Source: Klebsormidium nitens
Taxonomy: Eukaryota > Streptophyta > Klebsormidiophyceae > Klebsormidiales > Klebsormidiaceae
NCBI GenBank assembly: GCA_000708835.1
Contig: DF237062.1
Coordinates: 1 to 64,000, forward strand
Length of the DNA: 64,000 nt
Direction of reading: 5' to 3'
Numbering within the stretch: position 1 is the stretch's first letter; each line of letters starts with the position of its first letter. Below the pieces are notes generated by a model. The model made no database searches, was not told the DNA's origin, and saw only the letters and a program-made list of their open reading frames with translations. The position numbers were made by a program, and so were the translations under genes. Positions 1-11,500 of the stretch are shown in pieces.

Positions 1-2248
1 CACTGGGCTATTAAAAAAGAGCGCGTACGTTTACGGAACCTTCCAAATCTATATAATAAAAGTCTTCGGCAGTGTACAGCCGTAAATCCTGGAACCGATA
101 TCGACGACCGTCATTCCTTACACGTGGCAGATTCCTATGTTCTTGCCCTGAGATCGCAACAGCACGAGAGCAGTTTCAACGTTCGACGCGGTTCGGTACG
201 CTTAGTCGATATTCTGCGCTGGTCATCCAGAGTCAGCTCCGAAGATATCTACACTTCCGTTTTTCTTCGATCCGTCGCTTTCAAACCCCAGGATGCGGCA
301 GTTTCTGTCGCCACGAACCGCACCTGAGAACCGAACGTGCTAAATTTGGCAGCGACATTGAGGGTGACTTTTACCGTATAGAGGACGCTGCGAGAGCCAC
401 ATGGGTTCCTTCAACCACAACGCCCTCTTTAATCCTCTCGAATGAAGGTTCGACGATATTTTAGAGGACTCTTTACCCGGTGTAAGTCACCGCCCTCTCT
501 TTTACCCCAGCAATCTTTGGGGCTGCCGCCCCCCCGAGCCCCCCGGCTTCTTCCTCTTGCGGTCTTGCCGTCGTTGCAACAAAGTGGACGATAATTCTTA
601 TGTGAGCGGTCACAAATTCCCGTACCGCCAAGGCAATTCAGCTAAAAATAAATATTTTGGGGTCGGTGTGAAAAGTTGGAAACTAAATTGGAACCTGAGA
701 CTCGAGAACGTGATCGAAATGGCGAGATGAAGAAAATATACAAAAATAGCTTTCTCCTGCTGAAATGCCTGGTGAAAAGAAACAAAAACTTGCTTTGTGC
801 GAAATGAAGAATAATTATCCAAATCTCGGTTGAATCATAAGTGATTATCCACACAAAAAGGTGGTAAATGGCCTTGGCGGGACGGTCCACAATGCACATT
901 GCACAATGCTCATTGCTGATCAAGTGCAATGATCTTGACATTGACAATGTTGACATTGTTGTCACAAAGCTGTCGCCGCAGTGTCGGAGCTAATTCCGAG
1001 CTACCTACTACCACTGCCAGGTAGTCAGCTGAATCTGAAGAGAGAGAGCGGCATCCGGCCTGGGCGTTCAGGCAAAGTGCAGCGATGGCTTCATGGGGGC
1101 TTCCTTTGCTGATGATGGTTCTTCTGGCGACAGCTGGTGTAGATGCCAGGTGAGGGTCCTGGTGCTTGTCACATTGTGGTCAATCTGTCTTTGAACCCAG
1201 CATCTAACTTCGAGAAACATGGAAAGAAGTTTGCCCTTTATTCCAGTGTTGCTGCAGCTTTTCAGGCCTTTAGATCTAGGCTGGTAAGTTTGCAGTCGGA
1301 CATAATGCTGGAAGACCGCAGACTGCACACTGCACAAGTGATGCCAAGCCAGGGTGAATATCGCTGGCTTTACATCAGCGTGTTTGGAATACTGAAAATG
1401 GGCAAATATTACCAGCGCCCCAAAGGGGCCCCGAGTACAGCATTTTGGAATGCTGGCTCAAAACCTTGTCAGTTGCACCTGTTTTCGCAAAGACATTCTG
1501 TGCTGAGAGCTTTCCTGTTTGTGGAGAATGTGGAGAATATGGACAACTACTACTGAATCATGTGAACGACAGGGCTGCCCACAAAGCTGCAGCTGCTTCG
1601 TGATATTCAGGGCTATTCTCTAGACAGTCTTAGTTATCAACTGTACAGCTTAGTGCTGTAGAGCTCATACAATCTGTGGTCTGATTGGGCCAAGGTGGGG
1701 CAGAATGCTGGATATTTTAAAACTTCGGAAGCAAGTCTTTTTCTGTGTGACAGGGGCTATCTTTCAACAAATTCCTCTAAAGTAGAGATGATTGTAAGCT
1801 GGACTTGTAGCCACTCTCTGCCATTATAGCGGTGCCGTTCTAGTGCTGTGGGAACAGGTTTGATCTAACATGAAAGGAGGGCTTTTGGTTTCTCTTCCGC
1901 AAGCCTCAAGTTTTTTTAGTGTTTGCAATCCTCCTCCTCAAAATCCTCAAACTTCCCTTTCCTCCCCCATCTTCAACTCTAAAGGTTGTACCTTTCCAGC
2001 TCGCACTATGACTTCTTGACTCTGCCTTCTGCCTTTAGCCTTCAAAAACAAGTACACTTCCATATACATTCTTTGGCACCTCATGTCCAGTCAAGTCCTT
2101 CTATATGGTGTTCCATGGGCTGATCTGACTGCTAGAGCCCCACTGAAGCTGGATTGTAAGAAGCTCCGACTCTGTTACGACCGCCCTGATTCTAGACTGA
2201 CAAACTGAGCGCGCTCCCCCTGATCCATCACTTTTTTCCATGAAGCAG
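1..2248. other. Left-edge stretch, no gene assigned
   Basis: No recognisable gene could be assigned here. The longest open frames are 72-464 (+, 130 codons) and 1143-1556 (+, 137 codons); neither resembles a known family. Position 528-555 is a C/G-rich run, and 890-965 is rich in short direct and inverted copies of TTGACATTG-like words. The missing 5' exon or exons of the downstream lamin-tail/root-cap gene, which should encode a signal peptide, probably lie somewhere in this interval, because the first exon I can read starts in mid-codon at 2249. Confidence 0.4.
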
Positions 2249-5200
2249 GACCCTGACTGAACGGCGCCTGCTGGCACAGACCGGGGCCATTGCGGTGTTC
2301 ATCGATGAGATCCACTAAGAAACCAGGTCCTTGACTTTGGTGAGGCTTGCATGGAAATTCTTTGGTGTAATCAGGATTGAGCTAAGGTCCGTCCTGAACT
2401 TCTTATAGAACGACCTTTGCTTTTCCTCGTTGAAGCAAGTCCTGCCAGAGCCCTACAAGTTGTGGCAAACTGATCATTTCTCGGCCTGGGCTCAGAAGGA
2501 CAGCTCGATGTGTCGGGGTTCGCAAGCTTGGCAGCTCTTATGGGAGAATCTGATAGGAGAATAGGGGGTTTTGGTCCTTTGACAACATAATCATGAAGCG
2601 CAGCCCTGAAGCATCTGTACAGGTCACTCATTGTGTCAAAATATCGACGGCCAATTGACTTGGGAACAGCAATCAGAATCCCTTTGGGAGTGGAGTGCTG
2701 TCAAGCGGCAATAATTATATGCTCCCCTACCTCTTTGCTGAGATAAACCTTGAGACAAGTATAGACAGGGACAGTGCGAGGTGAAACTGGCAGAGGGCTG
2801 GTGAGCTCCAAAACAGTGCAGAAGATGTTTCCATGATCACTTAGATCTTCAAACAGACCAATAGCTGCTTCATACCCTCTACTGTCAGGAGCATCTTCTG
2901 ACCTTGATCCATGCACCAACAGACTGTCAGCCTATCTCAAAAGCTATCCCTTTTCTCCCTTGCTCAGGCGAGGCAGTTGAGATCTTCGGGCCTGTAGGGC
3001 TGGACATTGGCGGGTACGCTCTGACGCGCTACACTGGCGGGGGCCAGGCATGCAACACCCGTGACTGCATGTTGGCGGGGTTTGAGTTCACCTTCCCTCC
3101 TGGCACCATTCTCACTGATCCAGCCAACACCGGGGTAAGGCTGCAGAGACACCGTGTCTTTTTCAACCTGCGGGAAGTGCAATCTGCATGCACTACAGCC
3201 AGCTTTAGCCCTGTGGTCTGTTGGTAGAGTGTGTCTGCCCCCTTCCATTCTAGATTGGGCATACTTGCACCTGTGGCATTTATGGCGAGTTACTTCTAGC
3301 GATTGACGTCGCAGCCCGCAATATTGAAGGACATTGTTTTAATAACCAGAATATAACGACTTCGCAGGTCTGCGAAAACCAAGGTCTTCTGTGGTTGACT
3401 TGCACTGTCACGCGGAGATTGAGGATGATCCTTCTTGGCTTTGGGTATTCGTGCTCTCTGAGACAAGCAAGCTGCCCCCCACCTAGCTGCGCTCGAGCTT
3501 GTTCACTCAAGGGGATCTTTTCCAGGATGTATCTCACGGTTTAGACGCTGCATGTTTTGCAATATCATGATCTGCCCCAAGCTTCCTGAGTTCACTCTAT
3601 TGGTCCCTTGGAAGGAACGACTTGTCCTTGTGAGAGGCAAACGCCGTGCAACGGCTTTACCCAGCAGGCCAGTCTTGTCAGCGGTGCTGCAACATAAGTT
3701 AACTGCGCCGGGCAGTGCCGCTGCGCACCCTGCTCTTAATCGTCACGCAGCACTTCTGTTCTGCCTCATCTCCCAGATTTGCACTGTGGGGCCTCGAGTC
3801 TGTGCTTTTATTCCATGTTTTCGATTTACAAAGCAAATGCTCGCGTACTCATACGTTCCCATATTTATCATTTGCAGTCTGGCGCTGGCACCGTGGTGGT
3901 TGTCTTTTCCACCAACGGCCTGCCCGTCAACGGAGCCCAGATTGCTCTTTCGGATGCTTCTCGAAAGGTCCTGGATTACCTGGCGTATGCCACAGCGGGC
4001 AACGTACCGCGCACCACTCCCGCCTCCGTGGGAGCCGCCATGGGGCTTACCCCGTGAGTCTCAAAACTGCACTCCAGGGGCAAACTCGCCTAAGAAAGAG
4101 AATCATTCAACTGAAGAACTGGTGCACTATGCTACATATCCAAAGCTGTCGCCGCTACCGGTTCTGCCTCTCGAAATCATTGGCAGAGCTGGGTGAAAAC
4201 GAATGACTTTGGGCAGCTGTTTCCTTCAATTTCTGTTTTCTTTCAAGGGTCTGCTTGTCCTTTAGGGTGAGTCTATCAGCACTCTCGTCCTCTTTCTCTT
4301 CCTCCTTGTCGTCTCGAGAGCATTTCAGAGGCTGCCTGAGAGAATCTACTGTGGTCAGCTCGTTTAAGTCCCCAGCTCGTTTCACTCACCATCAGCCTGA
4401 CTTGTTTGGGGTGACGTCAGCTAGAAGTCTGCCTCGCTGCGAATGGTGACATCAGCCTTACCAAGGCTCGGGACACGACCATAGGAAACATCGAAGCGCT
4501 GCACGTCCTTAATTCTCCACAAGACCGACAAAACTCGACGCTCTCCTCTATACACAAAAGAGTGTCTGAAGCAGGTTGGGCTCTGTTTGCCGCACTGATT
4601 TCGTATCCCTCTGCAGTGACGTCATCACCACCCAGGAGCGTGGCGTCGAGCCCGTGGGCATGTCGGTGCAGCGCACGGGCCGCACCACGTGGAGCACCAC
4701 CATTGGCCCCAACACGTTCGGCGCGACGTACCAGAACTACTTCACCACCGGGAACGCAAACGGAGTGCCCGTTTGTCGTCTTCTCAACGACACTGGAAAG
4801 ATCGTCTACGACGCCGGGGGGGGGTCCGGCTGCCGCGAAGGAACGCAGACCGGCGCCTATGTGTCGCCAGTCATGCAGCCCCCCCTGTTCGCGGACGGGC
4901 CGAGAGTCATCGGCGCTGGAGCCCTGCCGGACGTAACCACTACGGCCGCTCTCATATCAGCATATAGTGAGTGAAATAAGACCCCTGGCTTCTGCAGGAC
5001 CGGTCTGAATTCAAAAGGTTTTATCGTCGAAAACCGGAGAGGTCAGCACCAGACGTGTGCCAACCTTCGAAGGACTTGGATTCTGCTCACGGTTATCTTC
5101 CGTCCAGTCGGTTCAATTGCACAAAGCCCTGAGAAAACAGCATTGAGTACTACCACTCAGGATAAGTCATTGGCCTGCAGTGTTGCATACGTATTAGAAT

Positions 5201-7379
5201 TGACCCCGCCAGCTTGTTGGTGCATGGACTGTGAGTCAAAGCTCTTGTTGCAGATTGAACAATCTTAACTCCTACCCCTGCAAATGATATTAGTCAACAT
5301 TTCGTGCCGGATTAAATTTGAGTTATTACAGCAGGTTCTTGTATATGAACCTCTGAGTGCGCTTGCTTAAATCGAAGCTTACTTACGTAACCCAAGTGAC
5401 AAGAAAGCGGTTGGTCCTTCTTCGTGCAGTTGCCACAGGCGAGCATGATCCACATTTCTCGCTCGTTGGCATCTCCAATCAGGATTTCAAATTCGACTTC
5501 CATGGACAGGACCGGCATTCTTATTGCATGATTACCAGCCCGGCCATCCAGGTGAGCTTGGAGCCATCGTTTTCTAGAATAGGTTTAGTAAGCGCAACTC
5601 TGAGCACGGGGATGGGTAGGGTTAGTATGGTGGTTAGGGTGGGTACGGGTGCGGAGCGGGTGATTATTTAGGTTTAGGTTCTTAGTGTTAGCTTCGTTCT
5701 TGTTAAACTTGAGCTTACTAAACCTATTCTAAAGAGTATCTTGGAGCCGAGTCAGTACTCGAGTCTCTGCTCCCTTCAAGTCGTTGCTCTCTAGCTGCCT
5801 CATGCTGGTGCAGCTTGTGCCATTGGATCTACCAGAGTGCGGATTTCGTAGTGAGTTGTCTCGCCGGTCTTCAAGTTCTCCTCCTGCGGGTACCTCCACT
5901 AAGGCTCAGTAGGTTTTCGAAAAGAGCTTGGTTGTCAGCTGGACAGGGCTTGCTTTTAGTGATGCGTCTGTGACCCTTTTCAGCAAGTGCATGATTGCAA
6001 CCGCAGTTGGTAGCCCTTGTGCGAGCTGGTAGCCTTGGTGTGAGCTGTAAAGATCTTAGGAGGACTGATCGGATCGAGGGTTAGCAAATGTACCCTCTCG
6101 GTACTACGGATTGGTGAATCTCAAAATCGGGTGGATTGTAGGTGAATGTGAGGATGTTCGGTCTACCGCCAACCTCCCGTGTACTCTAACAGCGTTCAGA
6201 CGATGCAAACTCCTTTTTCAATGGTACATGGATGTCGGGTTTTGGGATTGTGTATGCCAACGGGGCGGGGCACAAGCAAAGCATCACTGTTGAGCTTGAC
6301 CAAGGCGAGGGGTTCAACGGGCAGCAGTCGCTGAGCACAACCTTCACAGACGGTGCCATCATCGTGAGCCTAACATGCCTCATACAACTTTCAGCTCAGG
6401 AAGACATTGCTTGTTGGATCCGCTAGAAGAGACCACACGCTCCGAGAATATTACATCAAGAGTTCTGCCGCGCTTCCCTGCAAACCCTTGCCGTGTACCC
6501 ACAGCCTGCTAGTAACTAATCCTTGTTGTCTTGTCCACAAAGCCTGCTAGTGACTAATGTCTTTCCACTTCCTTTCCTAGAACCTGGATGAAGAAAAGCC
6601 ATGGACTTCCCCAGATGGCCTCGCCATCCTCGAAAGGTCGGCACAGGGAGGGCTCGGAAGCTCTCTAAGCATCACAGTTGGTGACCTGCTCGTCATGGTG
6701 GTGACCATTGACACAGAGACGGAACTTATTGTGGATCCACCGGTGTACTTTCTCAACTTCGAACTGAGGAAGATCTCCATCTCGGAGGATATACACGGGG
6801 TACTGATCTCGAACTTTCCTTCTCAAAAATTCTGTTATGGTTGCCCTTTGGTTGTCTCTCATGGTGACCATTGACACAGAGACGGAACTGATTGTGGATC
6901 CACCGGTGTACTTTCTCAACTTCGAGCTGAGGAAAATCTCCACCTCGGAGGATGTACACGGGGTAATCATCTCGATCTTTCCTTCTCAGATCTTTGTTAT
7001 GATTGCCCTTTCGTTGTCTCTCATGGCCCAAGCTTGCTAGCTGCTTCCGACTAGCTCGTAAGACTCTTTGATGGTTCGTTGGTTGGCGCTCGTCCCTTTC
7101 TTCACCGTGCAGTGCACTTGTCACGGAAGTCGTTGTCTTAAAAGGATTTCAACGCTAGACCGTGACCTGGTGAAGCATTCCGAAATCTTTTGCTTGCAGT
7201 TTCTCGGCCAGATGTGGGCTCCGGGTGCGATCGAGGAGCGCTTGGCTATGGGCACCTTAGAAGGTTTTAATCATCGCGAGTATGTTGAAGGCGCCGATGA
7301 GGACTATGATACAACGAGCCTCACAGCGACAGATTGCAACTTCAACCGTTTTAGGTGGAAGGAACGCTTGGTTGTTTGA
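2249..7379 (+). CDS. Lamin-tail-domain plus root-cap (GDPHF-like) domain protein, 5' incomplete
   Basis: Exons read as 2249-2339, 2968-3134, 3878-4053, 4617-4966, 5430-5551, 6193-6363, 6581-6799 and 7200-7379 (TGA). Phases agree at every junction from 2968 on. The first four exons look like a lamin tail domain: VFIDEIH as a first strand, then EAVEIFGPVGLDIGGYALTRY, then a GMSVQRTG strand typical of the domain's end. Exon 5 carries GEHDPHFSLVGI and FKFDFHGQDRHSYC, the root-cap/LEA-type (von Willebrand D-like) start. Exon 6 has NSFFNGTWMSGFGIVY, and the last exon ends TTSLTATDCNFNRF, matching the C-terminal pattern of root-cap proteins. Such proteins are usually secreted, and the signal peptide is presumably upstream. 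Odd features: exon 2249-2339 has a TAA at 2316-2318, and its phase does not fit the next exon. The function is unknown; an extracellular or cell-wall role is inferred. Confidence 0.72.
2371..2919 (-). pseudogene. Unidentified reading frame broken by one TGA, inside an intron of the sense-strand gene
   Basis: On the minus strand one frame runs from an ATG at 2919 to a stop at 2371, interrupted only by a TGA at 2701-2703. Both halves are in the same frame and look protein-like (VLELTSPLPVSPRTVPVY before the stop, KSIGRRYFDTMSDLYRCFRA after it). I do not recognise a family. It lies within the first intron (2340-2967) of the plus-strand lamin-tail gene. It could be a decayed transposon fragment, a selenocysteine-free remnant of a gene, or a chance frame. 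I favour a decayed mobile-element remnant, weakly. Confidence 0.22.
5566..5739. mobile_element. MITE-like insertion with 18-bp perfect inverted repeats and 9-bp flanking direct repeats
   Basis: AGAATAGGTTTAGTAAGC at 5576-5593 reappears as its exact reverse complement at 5713-5730, with similar bases extending outward on both sides. The element is flanked by the 9-bp direct repeat CTTGGAGCC at 5557-5565 and 5740-5748. The interior is G-rich, with several GGGTTAG/GGTTTAGG-like words, and has no coding capacity. Nine-base target duplications are characteristic of Mutator-like (MULE) elements, so this is best read as a non-autonomous MULE-type MITE of about 175 bp. It sits in the intron 5552-6192 of the lamin-tail/root-cap gene, 6 bp after the splice donor. 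Confidence 0.68.
6701..7026 (+). repeat. 163-bp tandem duplication covering an exon end, its donor and part of the intron
   Basis: Unit 1 (6701-6863) and unit 2 (6864-7026) are highly similar and directly adjacent. Unit 1 holds the last third of the exon ending at 6799 (reading VTIDTETELIVDPPVYFLNF), its splice donor and about 60 bp of intron. Unit 2 keeps the same reading frame internally with two amino-acid changes (I to T and I to V), plus a matching donor at 6963. No acceptor in the right phase is visible in front of unit 2, and 163 is not a multiple of three. Unit 2 is therefore most likely a pseudo-exon. Confidence 0.8.
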
Positions 7380-8561
7380 AAGCACTTTCATTGCTCAAAT
7401 TATGGCCCGTTAGTGAAATCTGACGGCGGAGGAATCTCCACCACTCAGAATCCTCCTATTGACTTTGATACTCCGGTTGTTGTAAGTGAATTTTTTGTCG
7501 ACGAAACTCAGAGCTTAAAAGGGGGGTAAGATCATAGATACGATTCCCTTAAAGATCCTCTTAAGTTATGGAGTACGGGGCAAGGGTAAACGGCAGGCTG
7601 ATGTACCTTTACCAATAAACTGCAAGAGCTCAGTCTGCGCACTTCTCCGGTCAACATCGGTTCCGAGATCACCACCCGCTATAGCTAGTGCGAAGTATGG
7701 CGCCGACGATCTGCTGGTCTGTTGCTACGAAAGTGTAGTATCTCACTCAGGTGGTTCGCTAAATGTTTAACGACGTTGATAGGCTGTCGCCAAGCTAGGT
7801 TGGACAGGTTAGGAGAGATCTCCTTCGACATGTTTGAGGACAACGAGGAGAAAGACTCAATCTACAGGATAAGTACGCACTATAGGAAAGTTCTTGCATC
7901 TAAGCTTTTTAGTTAGGGCAACCTTAGTGCAGACACTAGAGTAGCTATGTTCGTCGACTTAGCCGACCACGGCTCCGAAGCGACGTAGAATTTAATCAAA
8001 TCAAAATCAAAACTAGGGCAGCACGCATGAGTCAGATTCGGTAGGGTAGCTAGACGCTCAAGACTTAAACATCATGACCTCATGTGGATGCCATGGAAGT
8101 GCATATGGTCCATGTGACTACGGCGACGGTCCTAAAAAGAGAACTCATCAAAATCTACTGTACTATACGCCATGCGTGTATTCGCTTGTCCTCGCTTTCA
8201 CTAGTTTCTCCAACCTTAGCTTCTCTCGATCAATGCATAGTATCATTCAAGCGCTCGGCTAAAACTTGATGCGATGGTTTCGTAAGCCTGGTAAGTAGCA
8301 AATGAGGCATCGTGGACCCCTTGCAAGTATATGTTGCAACGTCACGTCCTTCCACGCTTGAAGGCACTCCAAGAACCTGCTTCTGAAACAGTATCAGTGG
8401 GTCGGCATGTCATCCTTCGGAGACATTCTGCATTTGCAGAGAGGGACTGAGAAGTAAACCGAGCCAAGCGTGTTTTCATATCGGTGGCTCAGACCCGAAG
8501 TCGTCCAATGCAACCTTATCCAGATTTTGCAGTTTCACACCCGACCAAGTACGTTGTCACC
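7380..8561. other. Intergenic, nothing identified
   Basis: This interval separates the convergent ends of the lamin-tail/root-cap gene and the METTL17-like gene. Only short open frames occur (for example 7722-7916 and 8074-8262), with no family resemblance and no obvious repeats. Confidence 0.5.
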
Positions 8562-11500
8562 CTAACCGATGTCCCAATGCCACCGGCTGCCCCATCGCGC
8601 TTTTCTCGCGTTGCTGTACCGTTCTTTAGAACCCAATTCGCCCCCTAGCCCTTTTGACACTGTCCACCGCTCTAAGTTCCCGGTCCGTTCCTCCCCCGGG
8701 CAGCACAGATCTAGGATCACGTGCCCGTGCCGCTGCCTCGGGGGACTGATCAACCGGGCCCACTGCCGGGGAAAGTGTCTAGCGGGCGGGCGGCTACCTT
8801 TTCCGTTTTCAACCCCGTCGGTTTCGCGACCTTCGGTGGTTTCATTGTCGATGGCCCCAATTTCCGAAGACGACTCCGCGTCGGCAACCACCGAGGGCTC
8901 AGCTTCCGGCAATCCGTTCATGGCGATATCCGCCCGCTTCAAATGGACGGACCCAACGAACTTTCTCTGCGTATCGTCCGTGTCTATCTGAGCAGCCGAG
9001 CTTTCGGCCGGCTGACCGACCGCTTGACGTTCTTCTCCGTCAGGCGGCCGCCCTCCAAGCTCACGACTTCCCCTGCCCTCGTTTTTCGAAGCAGCTCCAG
9101 CATCGAGCGTCGCCCAAGCTTCTGGCGGAGATAGAAGAGGGAAGATAACCGTTAAGTTGGAGGGCCGGATAAAACAAATTGGATCGGCCACCATTGTATT
9201 TATCAACGGAAGTCTCGCATAACGCCAGATTGCTTACCAGGAGTGGCTCCGGAAGTTTCGAAGACTCCGAAGATATGCAAAAGCGACGTGACTCAAAACC
9301 ATACATTGGGCAAGCTTTATCAGCATGCGACCGGACGAACCTTCAAACAGCAAACCGACTACGAAACGCGAGGCGCACGTATGCAAGAGGCTGGCAAAAA
9401 AGTAGAGCGGGCGACGTAGCGTTTGCCTCACCAGCAGATGGCCGAGACGCGCCTTCCCCAACGTTCATGTGTGCCGAGCTGCAGAGAAACAAGTGCAGTG
9501 TGAGCAATCTTTGCCAACCAACCCTGGAGCGCTGCGAGTGTTCAACGACGTTAGCTCAATCACAGGATCAAATCGTTCCTCCTAAGGAACAAGTGCCCTT
9601 GCCGAACACCGCCATCAACAACTTATATTCTCAAAGTCTGGACGTGCAGGAGTAATCGCAATTTTAAGGTCAGGCCATTCACGGCAGTATCAGCCGAGTC
9701 CAGAATATCCTACAAGTGTTTCAGCGTCAAGGATGCTGACGTCACTCACCTGCCACGTGGGCCCCTCTGGATGACGACATACGAGAACTTCTCGTCCTCA
9801 TGCGCGCGGAGAGCGGCATCAGCGCGCTGTAGGGAACAGATTGGTGCGCGTCAAAACAACCGTAAGCGGAGCCGACTCTTCATGAAATTGACCCCTGGCG
9901 CCAAGTGAGGAGCCCAGTCGGTCAACGAACCTCGCGCAACGAATCCCGACGCGACTGAAAACAAGGATGGCAGATTGCCCGGAGACGAGCGGGCAATGTT
10001 TGACAATTGTCACCTTGTTATCAACTCCTTTAAAGAGTGCCACCTTGTTTTGTGCTCCTTCGAGTTCCTTTTGGCAATGCAAAACCACTCGAGACTCACG
10101 TAAGAAAGAGGAGAGACTTCAAAAGAAAGCCACCTCCGCAATGGGCCCTTTCGCCTTCGCCTTCACTTTGAGACACGCAGACGAAAACACAAACGAAGCG
10201 ACTATTTCATGCTGCAAAGAAAGAAATACGAGAGCAGCCACCTTTGCGACGCGCTGGAGGCCGGTCCGCTGCAGTCGCTGCGCGAAGTGGCACCACTGCT
10301 TGGTCCCGGACATCGGACAGGCGCCGTCGTGCGGACACTGCACGGACCAACACCAGGTTACTCCGAGCTGAGGACATGTATCGATTCTTCTCTAATCTAG
10401 TTGAATAATCATCACCAGTTAGCTCACGTTCTAATGAGCTAGCCTGCTTGGTACGGGAGGTGGTAGTAAGGAGGGTTTGGGGTAGGCACCGGGGCGGAGC
10501 AGGTAAAGGTTGGGGTTAGAGTTTATTGTTTCCCCTTGATCCTCATCATAAGATGAGGGGTGGAAGAGTTATTCCAGGGAAATACCTGGTATTATGGCTC
10601 CCTAAGAAACCCAAATTTATCATGGCTTCCTTACAGATCAGAGTCTCAAGCGTGGGTGAGATAGTTTGATGTGGAGTCACGTTTCCTAGCCCTAAAGAAG
10701 TCCCTACACCCAACTAAGATTGGAACTCACTGATACAAACCGCGAAAACCGATCAACCGTCTCATCTCCCAGGCCTTGAACTCCTTTTGCACGCCATTTG
10801 CTCTCCATTTGCTCCTTCTTATTGCCTTGAAAAGAATAAGGGCGGAAAAAGGCAGCGAATGGAACGATGTGGACCGGAATTAGAAGAGACAAAAGGCGAT
10901 GCCAGAAGAGTGTAATAACACGTGTACAAGAGCATAGCAATTGGGCTTGTGACGGGGCTTCACCGGTGCGACGACGTGAGCTCCCACGTCCTTCTCGCTG
11001 CTACGCTGACGTGAGACGCGCTGCACCAGGGAGAGGCAACGGAGAAAGGATGACGTCAGGATCATATGCCGCTACTTTTGGTGCATCATATGTACGGACA
11101 GAGGACGGTTCACCGGACCGTGCTCTCAAGCAGGAACCCGAACGCTTTGTGGCTTTAAGCGATCCAGTGCGTGAAGTCGTTATTCAAACCGCCGAAACGC
11201 GATGCCTACCACCTACCTTTCTAGAGTCAGCGGGTCTGCCTACGGACAGTTTATAAAGACTAGCCGCTATCCAACGATGGAAACCCGAACGGCTTCCACA
11301 TATCGAGAAACACACCTTCTTCCTGTGAGCTGGCACCCACCTTGTCCTCGCGGATTATCAGCGCCTCCCGCGCTTCCAAGACGATCTCAAAACCGCGGGG
11401 CGTGCCTGCTTCCACAATCACCTGACACAAAGGGCCAGGTCGGGTGAGGAGGGAGTAGAGCAAGTACGACAAACCAGAGATAGCATTCGGGTGCCCATCA

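Noticed and set aside
5600-5690. Interstitial telomere repeat (TTAGGG/TTTAGGG-like words)
   Set aside because: The words are irregular and lie inside the MITE; there is no regular telomeric period.
8569-9134. Plus-strand frames over the METTL17-like last exon
   Set aside because: The minus strand carries the conserved [13 protein letters not shown] end, so these are antisense shadows.
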